NCBI RefSeq assembly: GCF_000304475.1 | Contig: NC_018943.1 | Coordinates: 744,001-808,000, forward strand | DNA length: 64,000 nt | Direction: 5' to 3' | From: Kazachstania africana CBS 2517 | Taxonomy: Eukaryota > Ascomycota > Saccharomycetes > Saccharomycetales > Saccharomycetaceae | Shown here: piece by piece, positions 1 to 8,858 of the stretch | How the letters are laid out: each line of letters starts with the position of its first letter | Position numbering within the stretch: the stretch's first letter is position 1 | Translations under genes and position numbers: made by a program | The notes under the pieces: model-generated | Databases searched by the model: none | What the model saw: only the letters and a program-made list of their open reading frames with translations | Told to the model about the DNA's origin: nothing

Positions 1-354
1 ATAGCCGATTTTACCATGGATATTAGTTAAATTATATAAAAGCGATATTATCACAGATATGTGGAATGAAGAGGCGTTTTAACTGCCCCAAACTTCAAGT
101 TCAATAAAAAATCTCATCTGATTTATTAACCCTAGCATCTCTTGATATGCCCTAAGCGCTTCTACAAGAGTTGCTCTTGATGTTTAAAAGCTGTTGATAG
201 TTTATATAAATTATTTTATTTTCTGTCACTATCGAGGAGGCAGCGCGTGGGAAATTCTGAAAATTATATCCAAGAATCATTCATCCCAGAAGTTTGTCAA
301 ACCAAACAAGCGTTCAAAGCCCTTGGACCTTATAATACGGTCAAGTATAGGACA
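1..354. other. Flank upstream of SIP3
   Basis: No gene is supported here. The SIP3 frame stays open upstream to a GTG at 247, but the family-like start is the ATG at 355, so this stretch is best read as promoter and 5' leader. The next gene expected to the left from S. cerevisiae order (FOL1) lies outside the window. Confidence 0.6.
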
Positions 355-3300
355 ATGGCAACCAGTCTACTCACAACCGATAAAAATGACCGTTTTAAGA
401 GGCAACTGAAGCTGATTTCCGTGTCCTTTAAGGAAGCCTCGATCGATTCACCTTCTTTTAGAGCTAGCGTCAATTTCTTCCACACAAGAATTGAGATATT
501 CCAGGATAGATTACAAAAGACAGTAGACTTCTATGAACACAAATATAAGGCCTCTTTCGAGGATTTTCAAAGAACTAAAGAGATTATGATGTCTCAACTA
601 TTTCCATCTCCTATAATGCTAAGTAATGGCATCGTAAGCAATCAAGCGACCACTCCAATACTGATAGATAATTTTAACGAAGAATACAGGCTCTTCTCGA
701 ACAAATTATTGAAAATAATGATAGATGAAAACAATTTCCAATCTGATGCTCTACTCGAATTAATGACCGACGCTATTGAACCATACAAAAACAAAAGAAA
801 GTCATTTGAATACTATCAAAATAAGTATGATACTTTGCTGGGTTCTTTCAAAAGTGCCAAAAAATCAAATACATCAATTGATCCTAAGTCTATTCAAAAT
901 GATGCCATTCAATTATTCGAAATAAGGAAAAGTTATTTACAAGCATCATTAGATCTTGTAGAATGCATAGATGCTTTTAAGTTGAGTCTCGACAAGTATT
1001 TAGTGGATTCAATGGCGGTGTTAAGGGCGCATAACGTCTTCACATTCAAAGAATCCGCAAAGTCCATTGATTTATGTCCTGGAATTGAAACATACTTTAA
1101 TGACTATCTAAGTTGGATAGAAAATGCCATGAAAGGCGCTAAAACACTTGAAAAGGAAATGATTAATGCAAAAAAACAGGTGTATGATTTTACCATACAA
1201 AATTTAACTCCTTCAGATGATTTGAGTGATTACGATGCCAAGAGCGTCAATACGACGTTTTTAATAGATAGCAGCCAAAATGATTTGACCATAAGACCAA
1301 GTAAGTGTGGATGGCTGCATATGAAGACATCTGTAGGAAAACCTGAAAGAACAATCTGGGTCCGTAGATGGTGTTTTATTGAGAATGGTATTTTCGGTAT
1401 GTTTGCCCTATCACCTTCCAAAATTTTTGTTGAAGAAACTGACAAATTCGGTGTGTGTTTAACAGATGTTAGGTATAACCCAGAAGAAGATAGACGATTT
1501 TGTTTTGAAGTCAAAATTTTCACAGGTGATCATGATGTTCATAACTCTAATAAAAACTATTTTTCAGTGATTTTACAAGCTGATAGTTTGAAAGAACTAA
1601 AAGCATGGTTGAGCACCTTTGTGTTGTCCAAAAAATACGTCCGGAATTTAGACAAAAAACTTTTAGAGCACGAACTCTCTTTTAAAAGATTCTCTCCCAA
1701 ATTTATTGAGTTTGCCTCAAGCACAACAACTAAAGTTGATCAATTGATCACTACTTTTGATCACGAAACCAAATCTTTATTAGACGACCTGAAATGCTCA
1801 TTCTCTGAATATGAGATTCTTTCTGTTGATGAAGACAAAATATATGAGTTTCGCTTGGATACAACACCAATATCGACAAAAATGACGCAGCTAGCTATAT
1901 TATCAAATTATTTTACGAAAGGTAGTTGGTATCCAAATGCAATTCTAGCTAACGTGTGGGGTGTCACTAATTGGAGTGATTACTCCCTATTCAAAGGCCA
2001 ATCACATGCTCTGATGGCAGGAAGTAAAAAAATATCTTCAGCAAAATCAGTGAAGTATCCTAGCTTTTTCCCAAAGGAACTGAGGATTACTGACTTACAA
2101 TTTAAGAATTTATTTTTCACCCCTGACCAGAAACTAGTGAAACACCATGAAGAAGTTGCGCTATTTAAATTTAACTCCTTCTGGTTCCCTAATAGTACTC
2201 AAAGGTTCTCAACCACATGTTATGCCACTATGGAGAATTTATACTGTTATATGAATAATATGGGATTTATTTGTTTATATGGTGTTAATTTATTAGACAT
2301 ATCATCAGTTGAATTAGATAAAGGTTCAACAAATCGACTAATAATCTACGATATCAATGATGTGAAGTTGACGGTCGCAGTCTTATTTGCTGACCGGAGA
2401 GCAGTTTTGTCAAAGCTAAGGATTCTTATTGAAAATAAGGCATCTAAGGCATCTAAAAGCCTGGAAGAAATATTAGGTAGTTTTCGTGATATTGATAGTG
2501 AATTAAACGAAAGAAGAGAAGCTGACATTATTCTCAAGGAGCAAAATATCTCCCTTCACAAAGACAAGGAAATTGCAGTACATGGTATTCAGGCTACCGA
2601 TAAAGAAAACAATTCAAGTGGTGCACAAGATGATATGAGTTTAGGGAAAAACTTGGAAGACATCGGAACTGATGGGAAAAACAATGATATCAGCACTTTA
2701 CTTAATAGTACCACATTTTGGAAGATGAGTAATACTGCAGATAAACTATTATCTAGGAAAAAGGAATTGCAAAAGGAATATAATGTGACATATCATCATA
2801 ACTACGATATTTCAAGTAAAGGGTTGGTACATATTCTCTTTGGTGATCAGTCTGAAGCATTCCCAAGATGCTTATTTTTAGCAAGTCCGACATCCACGAA
2901 TAAATCTAATACATACTGGACTAAAGGAGAAGATTTAGAACAGGTTGTATTGACACGTTCAGTTAATTTCCAACTGGATACAACACAAAATATTTTCAGA
3001 GATCAATTCAAAGTCTATGATCGCCCTGGTCATACAATCTCAATCAAACAACAAATTACAAAAGTTATTGACAATAAATATTATGAAATTGACCAGGAAC
3101 CATTTTTCATCAAGTTACCTTTTTGTCATCCTTTAAGGGCAAGTATGAAGTATATTATTACTGAAACATATAATCCCGAGGATCATGTCGCAACTAAACT
3201 ACGGATGTCCACTGACTCATCAATGTTATACGTCCTTTATAAATTGGAATTTTTTGATCAAAACAACGATAAAGTGATCAAGGATTTAAGCTTGTGTGAA

Positions 3301-4167
3301 AGAACAGAATTGAGTTGGGCTTTATATTTCACCAAAATTGAATTTACGTTGATGAAAGAAGTAATTAGATACTACTTAGAGAAAATTGGGTCCCATGGGA
3401 AGTTAATTAAGGCAATCAAACTTTGTGGATTAATTGGAGTTAAGCCAGGTTCAGAGGAAAAGGACGACGAATCTAGTAAAACCAAAGATGAAGAACTTAA
3501 GGAAATTCTGAAAGAAGGTACGAACAAGGTCAATTATACTGCCAGGATATTATTAAAGATAGTTATCAAATTGTTTATTTACCGTGTTGCAAATATCCTA
3601 CTTGTAGTATCCAGATTTATATTTGGGATATTAATAATTACAGCTAAGAGAGCTCGAGAAATAAACCGCCTGCTGTTACTCTCCCTCCTTTTCTCCATAT
3701 TACTTAATATATTTCTGACAGGACGGTCTACCGTTTCATATTGGTCTGTAAAAAGGGCTGAGAACACTTTCAGAAGCTATGCTACAGAGAATAGAGATAT
3801 GGGCAAGAGTCGCTCGATAACAATGGATGATCTAGATATTTTAACGAACGATCTTGCTTTAGAAGAGTCAAATTTGGCATTTAAAAAGTTTAATGAAGAT
3901 GAATCGTCGAAGGATGCTCGTTTCAGAGAAACCAGAAACGAATTGGCAGTCAGAAGAAATGAATTACTTGTAGAGTTGAAGATCTTACAGAACATGGAGA
4001 GGGAACTTGTTCAAGGTACGTACAGAAAGTTTCTGCTCATGGAGGCGGGAAAGTGTGTGAGAGCAGAAAACGAGTTCAGTGATATTTACAAAAATGATAC
4101 CCAGTTACAAGAATACTGTACAAGCTGTGTTGACGAATTAGATAGATTACAATCTCTGTTATTCTAG
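355..4167 (+). CDS. SIP3: Lam/Ysp family sterol-transfer protein Sip3
   Basis: A 1270-residue protein of the LAM/GRAMD-type family that moves sterol at endoplasmic reticulum-plasma membrane contact sites. Visible in order: an N-terminal BAR-like helical region (about 10-270, with the family block FKEASIDSPSFRASVNFF), a PH domain beginning near residue 315 (CGWLHMKTSVGKP...IWVRRWCF), a divergent GRAM-like middle, a VASt lipid-binding domain near 805-980 (ISSKGLVHILFGDQSEAFP), hydrophobic segments near 1065-1122, and a coiled-coil tail. ATG at 355 is chosen because the reading frame before it (to GTG 247) has no ATG and the family begins just before the conserved KRQLKLISVSFKEAS block. S. cerevisiae Sip3 has a similar length (about 1230). 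SIP3 rather than its paralogue YSP1 is supported by DSL1 and ATX1 next door. Confidence 0.95.
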   Translation: MATSLLTTDKNDRFKRQLKLISVSFKEASIDSPSFRASVNFFHTRIEIFQDRLQKTVDFYEHKYKASFEDFQRTKEIMMSQLFPSPIMLSNGIVSNQATTPILIDNFNEEYRLFSNKLLKIMIDENNFQSDALLELMTDAIEPYKNKRKSFEYYQNKYDTLLGSFKSAKKSNTSIDPKSIQNDAIQLFEIRKSYLQASLDLVECIDAFKLSLDKYLVDSMAVLRAHNVFTFKESAKSIDLCPGIETYFNDYLSWIENAMKGAKTLEKEMINAKKQVYDFTIQNLTPSDDLSDYDAKSVNTTFLIDSSQNDLTIRPSKCGWLHMKTSVGKPERTIWVRRWCFIENGIFGMFALSPSKIFVEETDKFGVCLTDVRYNPEEDRRFCFEVKIFTGDHDVHNSNKNYFSVILQADSLKELKAWLSTFVLSKKYVRNLDKKLLEHELSFKRFSPKFIEFASSTTTKVDQLITTFDHETKSLLDDLKCSFSEYEILSVDEDKIYEFRLDTTPISTKMTQLAILSNYFTKGSWYPNAILANVWGVTNWSDYSLFKGQSHALMAGSKKISSAKSVKYPSFFPKELRITDLQFKNLFFTPDQKLVKHHEEVALFKFNSFWFPNSTQRFSTTCYATMENLYCYMNNMGFICLYGVNLLDISSVELDKGSTNRLIIYDINDVKLTVAVLFADRRAVLSKLRILIENKASKASKSLEEILGSFRDIDSELNERREADIILKEQNISLHKDKEIAVHGIQATDKENNSSGAQDDMSLGKNLEDIGTDGKNNDISTLLNSTTFWKMSNTADKLLSRKKELQKEYNVTYHHNYDISSKGLVHILFGDQSEAFPRCLFLASPTSTNKSNTYWTKGEDLEQVVLTRSVNFQLDTTQNIFRDQFKVYDRPGHTISIKQQITKVIDNKYYEIDQEPFFIKLPFCHPLRASMKYIITETYNPEDHVATKLRMSTDSSMLYVLYKLEFFDQNNDKVIKDLSLCERTELSWALYFTKIEFTLMKEVIRYYLEKIGSHGKLIKAIKLCGLIGVKPGSEEKDDESSKTKDEELKEILKEGTNKVNYTARILLKIVIKLFIYRVANILLVVSRFIFGILIITAKRAREINRLLLLSLLFSILLNIFLTGRSTVSYWSVKRAENTFRSYATENRDMGKSRSITMDDLDILTNDLALEESNLAFKKFNEDESSKDARFRETRNELAVRRNELLVELKILQNMERELVQGTYRKFLLMEAGKCVRAENEFSDIYKNDTQLQEYCTSCVDELDRLQSLLF

Positions 4168-4951
4168 CGAGAAATACATGTATAAGTATAGAACTTCATA
4201 ATAAAACGCCACATCAATCAACAAACTTCCATTTAACGTTAGACATCAAGCCCTAAGTACTCTTGCATTAAACATCGTACACCCGGGTAATATATACACT
4301 CATTTTTTTTTTTGATTAAAAAATTCTCCATATATAAAGGCGAGACAAAAACTTTGATTTTCTTTCAATGGAACTGCTATAAAATATATATGTTATACAA
4401 ATATATAGAAAACTGTACCGTCAACAAGTGGGAGGAATCATACCATCGTCTTTCCGCGTTGGCTTACATTTTTCATGCATTGCAACAGAAAAACCCTTTG
4501 TTTAGTAAGTCTACTTCTCCGAGGATTCATTCTATTGCAGCCTTGTAATTTTTCAATGTTTGTTTATGATGACAACCTATCTCAGCTCACTCAGATAATT
4601 TATGATCGATAAACTTTCCTATCCAACATTCATCAAATAGTTTCTGATCAATCAAACATTGAACCACATCATTTCTTGCAGTAAATGTAAAATCACAATC
4701 TTGGTTATCATCACTGAGAAGATCATCTCTATTTCTTTATATACATAGTAAACTTTACGTATATTGTTTGACCACATCGTTTTTAGTGACTATTTTCAGT
4801 ACAGTAACTCATTAATAAGAAGCCTGAATGATTCAACTAGTGTTAACTCTCACTTTGCTAAAAGAGAACGAGTAGTTCTCTGGTATATTATTGGGTATAG
4901 AACTAGTCAGTTATATTCTGTGGAAGGTTAGATTATTGTTGAACTCTAACA
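4168..4951. other. SIP3-DSL1 intergenic region
   Basis: 784 bases with no convincing gene. It has a T-run near 4303-4312, several TATA-like stretches and a Reb1-type site at 4283-4290. A 78-codon frame starting with TTG at 4312 looks like chance. Confidence 0.6.
4283..4290 (+). promoter_or_regulatory. Reb1-type site CCGGGTAA
   Basis: CCGGGTAA matches the Reb1 consensus exactly. It lies about 115 bases after the SIP3 stop and about 660 bases before DSL1. Reb1 clears nucleosomes and can also act as a roadblock terminator for RNA polymerase II; the position just downstream of SIP3 fits either role. Binding is inferred from sequence only. Confidence 0.5.
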
Positions 4952-7252
4952 ATGGAGCCGGTTCTTCCTGATAGAGAGACACTTATTAGTCTAGTTGAAC
5001 AGAATTTGATTTTAAAGAATAAGAACACTATTGATGATCCTTCGCTTGAAATGAATAAGATCTTGGAAGAAGAATCTAAATTGAGTGAAGAGCTACGTGA
5101 TTTGACCAAATTGAAAACAATATCTAGTCTGCTCAAGGAAGTCAATGTGAATTTTGAATTGCTTGAATTCGAAAATTGTTACTACTCACTAAAATCATTA
5201 AGATCCAAATTGACTGAAAATAACAGCGTGTTTATCAAACAAACGTATCGTTTCCAAAGATCGACTGCGTTGTACATTGACTCACTTCATTCAAAATTGA
5301 TAGATTCGATACATGAAGTTATCACCACTAAATTTTGGAATATCACTTCCAATACAATTAAGTTCAATCCCAAGATAAAGATTGGAGACGATGACGTTCA
5401 ATTTGATTATACCGAGTTTATGTCTTTCGCTAAGTCTTCATTTTTCACAAAAGATACCAGTAGTTCAGAATTTTGGTTTTTGGCAACTATGGAATTGGGT
5501 GACTATAAAGAAAATGTTAGATCAAAACTAAATGATATTAATAGGAATTTCATAGAATTTAATAATATTATCGGTAGTATCAAAAATCTAATTTATGATG
5601 ACAGCGTTAATGTAACATATTCTACTCAAGATAACATCTTGTCGTTCCAAAAAGGAGAATCCAACGATTATTTAGAAAAAATAATCGAGAAGTCACAAGC
5701 AATAGTAAACTTTTTGACTGAAACCTTTTTGCCGAATAACTTATATGTCATAGTATCAGAAGTTGGCAGCCTTTTATCAACAGAACTTTTCAAAACTGCC
5801 AAGTCGAACGCCTCTCAACTTTTAAGAGACAGAAAGAACCCTTTGATAGACCTGGTCAGGTCTATCAACTCTTCTTTAATAAAGCTTTCCAACGAAATCA
5901 AATCTAATTGGAAATACAATGGGTCAGATATTGATCATTTATTAAATGATGAAAAGGTTTATATTAATCTTTTGATTGACAAAACATTTGACGCTGAAAT
6001 AAAAATGTTACGAGAATCCTTCAAGAATAAAGAAAATTTTACTGTCAATGCCAAGGTTCCTTTTGCTACCGCAGCAAAATACGAGAATAACCAGACCATC
6101 TTACCCAGAGGAAAGAAGAATGAAGAACCTTCAAAATCCACAGGTGAAGATCATGCTGAAGATGATTGGGGTTGGGATCCCGAACTTGATGTGAGTTCTG
6201 AAAAAGGAGTAGAAATTGATGAAGATGATGCTTGGGATGATCACATCGATCTCAATATAGACGAAGACGATACTGTCAATCAGGAAACAAATAATCACGA
6301 TCACACTTCTAAGGCAGACGTTGCAAGTATTGGACCAGATGTAGATGATGGTTGGGATGATGAGTGGGATATTGGGGAAAACTTATCTAGTCCAAAGAAA
6401 ACGAAAGCTGAATTAAGTATAAATGCCGAAACACTTTCCGTGGAAATAACTAAACTTCCCACTCTCTTCAAGAAAAGTCTTCAAAACTTTTTAGGTGATT
6501 GTGAGAAGATTGGATTTAATAAAAGTGATGCTCAATATTTTGAATACAAATTGAATCTCTTACAAACTTCTTTTTTTGCGATTGCAACCGCCCACTTCAA
6601 TAAAGACAATTGGTATCAACTCTATATCGATACGAGACAAATTTGCTCCGAAAATAGCAACTTACTCAGACTTGAAGAGCTAGCAACAAGATTTCTTGAG
6701 AACAACATTTTTGTTAGGGAAAAAACAGCTTACAATTTAATTTCAATGCAATTAAAGGAGTTGATGACAAACGAGAGAAACCCATCTTGGGAATCAGTAA
6801 TTGAACATCTGTTACCATTTATTCAACATGAAATCATAGAGCCGCTAACGAGGATTGGGGGTGAGGAATCCATGAATGAAATCATAAAATTCTTCAATTT
6901 CCTATACAACGACTGTATCGTAAGGGTTATCCAACAATGGGACATAATCTCAGAGAAAAACTCTGAAAACATAAGTGAACTAGTCTCTTTAGTCGCCAGC
7001 AACACAGATGTACCACACCTTCATAATATACCGAAGTATAAGGAACTCCGCGATAAATTTATCTTCATTGGTAAATTTCTTCCATTACACTTGAAAGAGA
7101 TAATGGAGTTGTTTTACAATGGTGATTTTTATCTATTTTCAACGCAAGAAATCATCCAGTGGTTACGACTACTCTTTGCTGACACGCCCATCAGAAAAAA
7201 TGCAATCGATGATATTTATGAGATCCGAGAGGTTGCTTTGGAAGATCAGTGA
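4952..7252 (+). CDS. DSL1: Dsl1 tethering complex subunit (Golgi-to-ER vesicles)
   Basis: A 766-residue protein (S. cerevisiae 754). Dsl1, with Dsl3/Sec39 and Tip20, tethers COPI vesicles at the endoplasmic reticulum. The N-terminal half (about 1-340) is helical and coiled-coil rich. The centre (about 395-475) is an acidic, tryptophan-rich lasso with DDWGWDPELD, DDAWDDH and DDGWDDEWD; such tryptophan motifs bind coatomer subunits. The C-terminal third is helical, as in the family's C to E domains. The start at 4952 begins MEPVLPDRETLI, a family-like N terminus. It lies between SIP3 and ATX1 as in S. cerevisiae. Confidence 0.95.
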   Translation: MEPVLPDRETLISLVEQNLILKNKNTIDDPSLEMNKILEEESKLSEELRDLTKLKTISSLLKEVNVNFELLEFENCYYSLKSLRSKLTENNSVFIKQTYRFQRSTALYIDSLHSKLIDSIHEVITTKFWNITSNTIKFNPKIKIGDDDVQFDYTEFMSFAKSSFFTKDTSSSEFWFLATMELGDYKENVRSKLNDINRNFIEFNNIIGSIKNLIYDDSVNVTYSTQDNILSFQKGESNDYLEKIIEKSQAIVNFLTETFLPNNLYVIVSEVGSLLSTELFKTAKSNASQLLRDRKNPLIDLVRSINSSLIKLSNEIKSNWKYNGSDIDHLLNDEKVYINLLIDKTFDAEIKMLRESFKNKENFTVNAKVPFATAAKYENNQTILPRGKKNEEPSKSTGEDHAEDDWGWDPELDVSSEKGVEIDEDDAWDDHIDLNIDEDDTVNQETNNHDHTSKADVASIGPDVDDGWDDEWDIGENLSSPKKTKAELSINAETLSVEITKLPTLFKKSLQNFLGDCEKIGFNKSDAQYFEYKLNLLQTSFFAIATAHFNKDNWYQLYIDTRQICSENSNLLRLEELATRFLENNIFVREKTAYNLISMQLKELMTNERNPSWESVIEHLLPFIQHEIIEPLTRIGGEESMNEIIKFFNFLYNDCIVRVIQQWDIISEKNSENISELVSLVASNTDVPHLHNIPKYKELRDKFIFIGKFLPLHLKEIMELFYNGDFYLFSTQEIIQWLRLLFADTPIRKNAIDDIYEIREVALEDQ

Positions 7253-7492
7253 TTTTTAGTGTATATACAGGTACATATCCTTATTACATCTTAGCATTTC
7301 AAGTAGTTACACTTTGATATACTGACACAATTGCATGTGGCTTCAGGGATGTCCTCCGTCGAGAATAATGAAAAATGCAATTTTATGGAGGGGCATCAAA
7401 TCTTCATAACTCTAAAGAATTATATTCCGAAAATGCATATATATATAGTAACTGCCCATTTCTTATTAACTCAAGCTTCAAAGAAAGTAGGG

Positions 7493-7717
7493 ATGATTTA
7501 TTGTTACCACTTTAATGTTGTCATGACTTGTTCAGGCTGCTCCGACGCTATTCATAGATCCTTGAGCAAATTAGGACCTGAAGTGACTGACATTGATATT
7601 TCGCTTGAGAATCAATATGTTGAAGTGTTCACTACATTACCATATGAATTTATCCTAGATAGAATAGAAAGGACTGGAAAAGAGGTTCTATCTGGAGGAT
7701 TGAAAACAAGCGAATAA
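7493..7717 (+). CDS. ATX1: Cytosolic copper chaperone Atx1
   Basis: A 74-residue HMA-domain protein that carries Cu(I) to the Ccc2 P-type ATPase in the late Golgi. The metal-binding loop MTCSGC has cysteines at residues 13 and 16, followed by the beta-alpha-beta-beta-alpha-beta pattern, and the conserved lysine lies in RTGKEV near residue 65. The open frame runs 54 codons further upstream to a TTG at 7331, but the family is 68-75 residues long and begins right before the first strand, so ATG 7493 is the start. Its neighbours DSL1 and LTO1 keep S. cerevisiae order. Confidence 0.95.
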   Translation: MIYCYHFNVVMTCSGCSDAIHRSLSKLGPEVTDIDISLENQYVEVFTTLPYEFILDRIERTGKEVLSGGLKTSE

Positions 7718-8163
7718 TAATGTGACCGTTCAAATGAGGAATCATCTGAAATATTATATAAGGCTTTATATAATTCAACACATATATAGTAAATATTGGA
7801 TTATCAGTTTCAACAAAGCAAACGTAAATTACGCCTATACGGCCCGCCTGCTTAGTGTAAAGTTATATTACTGTTGCCAATCGAATATGAATGCATAACC
7901 AAAGGGAAGCTACCGTAACACTACCCATGAACAAAATCTTCATAACACTCTAATCTTATGTATCATCGGGTGCATTGACTAACTAAGCTTGTCAATAGTT
8001 TCTTATTCTTCTAGTTGACGAAAACCACCAAATTATCACATCCTTAGGTTGGAAAGTTCTTGCGATGCCTTCAAAAAATATGCTTAGCTAATGCAGCGAT
8101 GATGATTAATATAAGGTAAAGAATTCATAATCGAAGAGCGACAAATATTATACACCTACCAAG
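7718..8163. other. ATX1-LTO1 intergenic region
   Basis: 446 bases upstream of LTO1 containing TATA-like stretches (for example near 7756). I see no reading frame, RNA gene or repeat that can be supported. Confidence 0.5.
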
Positions 8164-8661
8164 ATGTCAGCGATGGACTTTGATGAACTCCTGAACCTAG
8201 AAGAGCAATATTACCAGGAGGGCTTCAAGGAGGGTCAAGAGCAGAATCTGGAGAATAATTTTCTCGAGGGTAAGCAATTTGGACTCCAAGTAGGGTTTCA
8301 GAGATTTGTTCTGCTGGGCCACATGCTTGGATTATGTGACTTTTTGGAGTCATTGAATATGGCTAGTACAAATCTAACTAAGAATATTGCTACCATTCGT
8401 GAACTTATAGAAGGAATTGACATGAGCAACGACGAAGAAGAAGTTGAAAATTTAGAAAAGACAATAGTGAAACTAAAAAATAAGTTCAGAACCATTCTGT
8501 TGTTGTTCCAGAGGCAGATGAAGCAGGCAAAGAAAAAGCCTTTGACGTTCGACGATATCGAGGATTTATCGAGGGTTATTGGCGGTGAAATCAAAGGTTT
8601 CGTCGAAGACGAAGAGACTACAGATGCCAAGACCGCCCAAGATCAAGCACAAGACTGGTAA
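8164..8661 (+). CDS. LTO1: Lto1, deca-GX3 adaptor for Rli1 Fe-S cluster insertion
   Basis: A 165-residue protein of the Yae1/Lto1 deca-GX3 family. Lto1 with Yae1 recruits the ABC protein Rli1 to the cytosolic iron-sulfur targeting complex. The N-terminal part shows glycines spaced every four residues (GFKEGQEQN...GKQFGLQVGFQRF), the deca-GX3 signature. The extreme C terminus is AQDQAQDW: the final tryptophan matches the conserved C-terminal Trp known to contact the targeting complex. It is shorter than the S. cerevisiae protein (about 198). A second in-frame ATG at 8173 could equally be the start. Confidence 0.9.
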   Translation: MSAMDFDELLNLEEQYYQEGFKEGQEQNLENNFLEGKQFGLQVGFQRFVLLGHMLGLCDFLESLNMASTNLTKNIATIRELIEGIDMSNDEEEVENLEKTIVKLKNKFRTILLLFQRQMKQAKKKPLTFDDIEDLSRVIGGEIKGFVEDEETTDAKTAQDQAQDW

Positions 8662-8858
8662 TCGCTGCTATATATACTAACTGGAGCCCCACAAAAATAC
8701 TCCAAGTGACGATAGTTTTCCAGAGCCTTTCGTCTCCCTGTCTTACTATATTTTTAGCGTCTAGCGTAATGTTCGAACTATTGATGTATTCTATTCAAAT
8801 TATCTAATTCTTCCACAATTGGAATATGCATTATAATGTTTATGCTTTATGTAGAAAA
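8662..8858. other. LTO1-POL2 convergent gap; ORC5 absent
   Basis: In S. cerevisiae the ORC5 gene lies between these two genes. Here only 197 bases separate the two stop codons, with no open frame long enough for Orc5 and no obvious remnant. Confidence 0.7.

Noticed and set aside
247..354. SIP3 N-terminal extension from GTG 247
   Set aside because: No ATG in this stretch and no family similarity before ATG 355.
4312..4548. 78-codon frame between SIP3 and DSL1
   Set aside because: It starts with TTG, has no family resemblance and lies in AT-rich promoter sequence.
7331..7492. 54-codon N-terminal extension of ATX1
   Set aside because: It begins with TTG, and Atx1 proteins are about 70 residues and start at the HMA domain.
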